DNA from: Sphingomonadales bacterium | GTDB lineage: Bacteria > Pseudomonadota > Alphaproteobacteria > Sphingomonadales > Sphingomonadaceae | Length of the DNA: 36,732 nt | Direction: 5' to 3' | Assembly (NCBI GenBank): GCA_013297725.1 | Contig: JAAFIB010000022.1 | Span: 1 to 36,732, forward strand | Shown here: positions 35,759-36,732 of the stretch, in pieces | Numbering within the stretch: position 1 is the stretch's first letter | Layout: every line of letters begins with the position of its first letter | Notes under the pieces: generated by a model | The model's database searches: none | What the model was told of the DNA's origin: nothing | Seen by the model: the letters and a program-made list of their open reading frames with translations, nothing else | Made by a program: the position numbers and the translations under genes

Positions 35759-36047
35759 TATTCTGGGGAGAGCGTTCTGGGCACACAATACTAAATGGCC
35801 AGTTCAAAATACCAGCGCCAAAACACCGCTTGCAATGTAGGATTCTATTTGCGATTGTTCGTGCTTCGTTCTGTTTTGGCAGATCGGTATGCTCTTTCTT
35901 ATTGTTGGCACCCCATCCCGATATCACACCAGAGCCACGCGTAACTTGCTGCGCGAAGTTTACACATTTGTCGCCGTCATAGTAAACTTTGCATAGTTTA
36001 CCGCGACCAAAAAACCGTTCAGGTGAGACTTTAGTGTGATCTTTCAG
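35745..36047 (-). other. Open frame without good start, possible gene remnant
   Basis: Reading on the minus strand, 100 sense codons run from just after a stop (36048-36050) to the TGA at 35745. There is no ATG; the only common start is a GTG at 35927, which would leave 60 residues. The text includes CKVYYDGDKCVNFAQQVTRG and NNKKEHTDLPKQNEA, which looks protein-like with several cysteines, but I cannot match it to a family. It overlaps the tail of the SUFU gene by 14 bases. It may be a decayed gene or chance. This, with a hairpin at 36057-36084, is what the 362-base gap 35759-36120 contains. Confidence 0.25.
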
Positions 36048-36056
36048 TCAAGCCTT

Positions 36057-36084
36057 GGGACTATCCCCATGCGGAGACAGTCCC
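36057..36084 (-). repeat. 12-bp-stem hairpin downstream of the DUF937 gene
   Basis: On the minus strand GGGACTGTCTCC pairs with GGGGATAGTCCC around loop GCAT, with every position paired (two G-T pairs). On the plus strand those become mismatches, so the structure favours minus-strand RNA. It lies 37 bases after the DUF937 stop. No T run follows, so a simple terminator is doubtful. Confidence 0.5.
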
Positions 36085-36120
36085 TTGTTTCACTGTGAAC
36101 TTACACGGAAATCCGCCGTC

Positions 36121-36732
36121 TTACCGCGTCAGCTTTCCGGCCATGCCCATAATGTCGTCCAGCGGATTTCCGTCGCCGTCGAAATCAAGCATTGAGGCAA
36201 GGCCGCCTAAGCCGCCTCCGCTAGCGGGGGCTGCCGATTGACCGCCGCCGAGCACAGAGCCCAATATGCCGCCAAGTCCGCCGCCTGCGGACTGACCGCC
36301 GCCCGCGCCGCCAAGTAATCCGCCGAGCATGCCACCGAGGCCGCCGCCTTGGCTGTCACCACCGCCCTGCTTGGCCATATAGCCCGCGACCAGCATCGCG
36401 AGGATCGGCAGCATCTTTTTCAGCATGCCTGAATCAATGCCGGTCTGTTCCGCGGCATGGCCCGCTACGGTGCGACTAACGTCTTTGGATCCAAAAATCT
36501 GGCCCAGAATATCATTGCCCTTTTCAACCGGCGTAGGTTCTGGCGCGACAACGCTGTCGAACAGACCACCACCGCCAAGCTGGCCCAATAAGCCGCCAAG
36601 ACCATCCAGCCCCGTGGGTTGCGCCTGTGCAGTCTTTTTGAAACCGCCAAGGATTGATGGCAATAGCGCGCCTGCGCCCATCTCTGCCATTTGTTCGTTT
36701 ACGCCCAATTGCTGTGCGATCGAACCGATTGC
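36121..36732 (-). CDS. DUF937-family protein, 5' end cut by window edge
   Basis: The C-terminal part of a DUF937 protein, open to the right edge. The frame runs past any internal start: codons for AIGSIAQQLGVNEQM extend to base 36732, matching the usual N-terminal helix region, so the true start is outside. Helical segments (AGALLPSILGGFKK, then DVSRTVAGHAAEQTGI and KMLPILAMLVAGYMAKQ) are followed by a long glycine/serine-rich low-complexity region and an acidic end (DFDGDGNPLDDIMGMAGK) resembling a calcium-binding turn. Function is unknown. Confidence 0.85.
   Translation of the reverse strand, partial: AIGSIAQQLGVNEQMAEMGAGALLPSILGGFKKTAQAQPTGLDGLGGLLGQLGGGGLFDSVVAPEPTPVEKGNDILGQIFGSKDVSRTVAGHAAEQTGIDSGMLKKMLPILAMLVAGYMAKQGGGDSQGGGLGGMLGGLLGGAGGGQSAGGGLGGILGSVLGGGQSAAPASGGGLGGLASMLDFDGDGNPLDDIMGMAGKLTR

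Overview
The window looks like chromosomal DNA of an alphaproteobacterium, most likely a sphingomonad (order Sphingomonadales; Sphingopyxis/Sphingorhabdus-type). This rests on gene order and protein style: the ruvX-pyrB-pyrC' block, gatCAB, a two-subunit KorAB-type 2-oxoacid:ferredoxin oxidoreductase, class I photolyase, and many small exported proteins of unknown function. Palindromic intergenic repeats of kinds I associate with sphingomonads point the same way. Nearly everything is conserved housekeeping sequence. I see no phage, integrase, transposase gene, CRISPR array or rRNA.

Layout. 1-625: start of trigger factor (cut by the window edge) and tRNA-Leu(UAG). 722-4852: two tightly overlapping minus-strand operons of exported proteins, one with an M48 metalloprotease. 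4902-8471: gatC-gatA-(small membrane ORF)-gatB, all overlapping. 8633-12633: plus-strand DUF3089 hydrolase, ruvX, pyrB and a dihydroorotase homologue that has lost its metal ligands. 12673-16676: a minus-strand operon of orphan ParA, ribbon-helix-helix-like protein and TPR-SPOR protein, divergent from a Sel1-SPOR protein. 16679-19852: lipoprotein and hisI (minus), then purF and a short-chain dehydrogenase (plus). 19874-23032: exported protein, photolyase and YdjM-like membrane hydrolase. 23042-26961: korA, a cysteine hydrolase, korB and a GxxExxY gene bounded by inverted repeats. 27006-27643: a 53-residue ORF coupled to rppH. 27782-31536: TPR protein, a structured MITE-like element, rsmB, a small ORF and guaB. 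31596-33089: M28 peptidase. 33204-34999: a partly duplicated stomatin-like gene and nfeD. 35087-36732: SUFU-domain protein, a 362-base gap with a possible gene remnant and a hairpin, and a DUF937 protein cut by the right edge.

Functional themes. Nucleotide synthesis is spread over pyrB/pyrC', purF and guaB, with hisI for histidine. Translation is served by tRNA-Leu, gatCAB, rsmB and trigger factor. Envelope biology is heavily represented: two SPOR proteins, SPFH/NfeD, and the M48 and M28 proteases. Many genes overlap by 1-4 bases, which indicates translational coupling.

The points most worth a second look are: (i) a 278-bp element at 28326-28603 with 31-bp terminal inverted repeats and two long internal hairpins; (ii) a GxxExxY gene enclosed by perfect 25-bp inverted repeats, one of them inside the coding frame; (iii) the ParA/RHH/SPOR operon facing a second SPOR protein; (iv) a tandem duplication at the stomatin start that creates a 42-residue membrane peptide; (v) extra genes inserted in the gat and kor operons; (vi) a tiny H-box-like ORF overlapping rppH.
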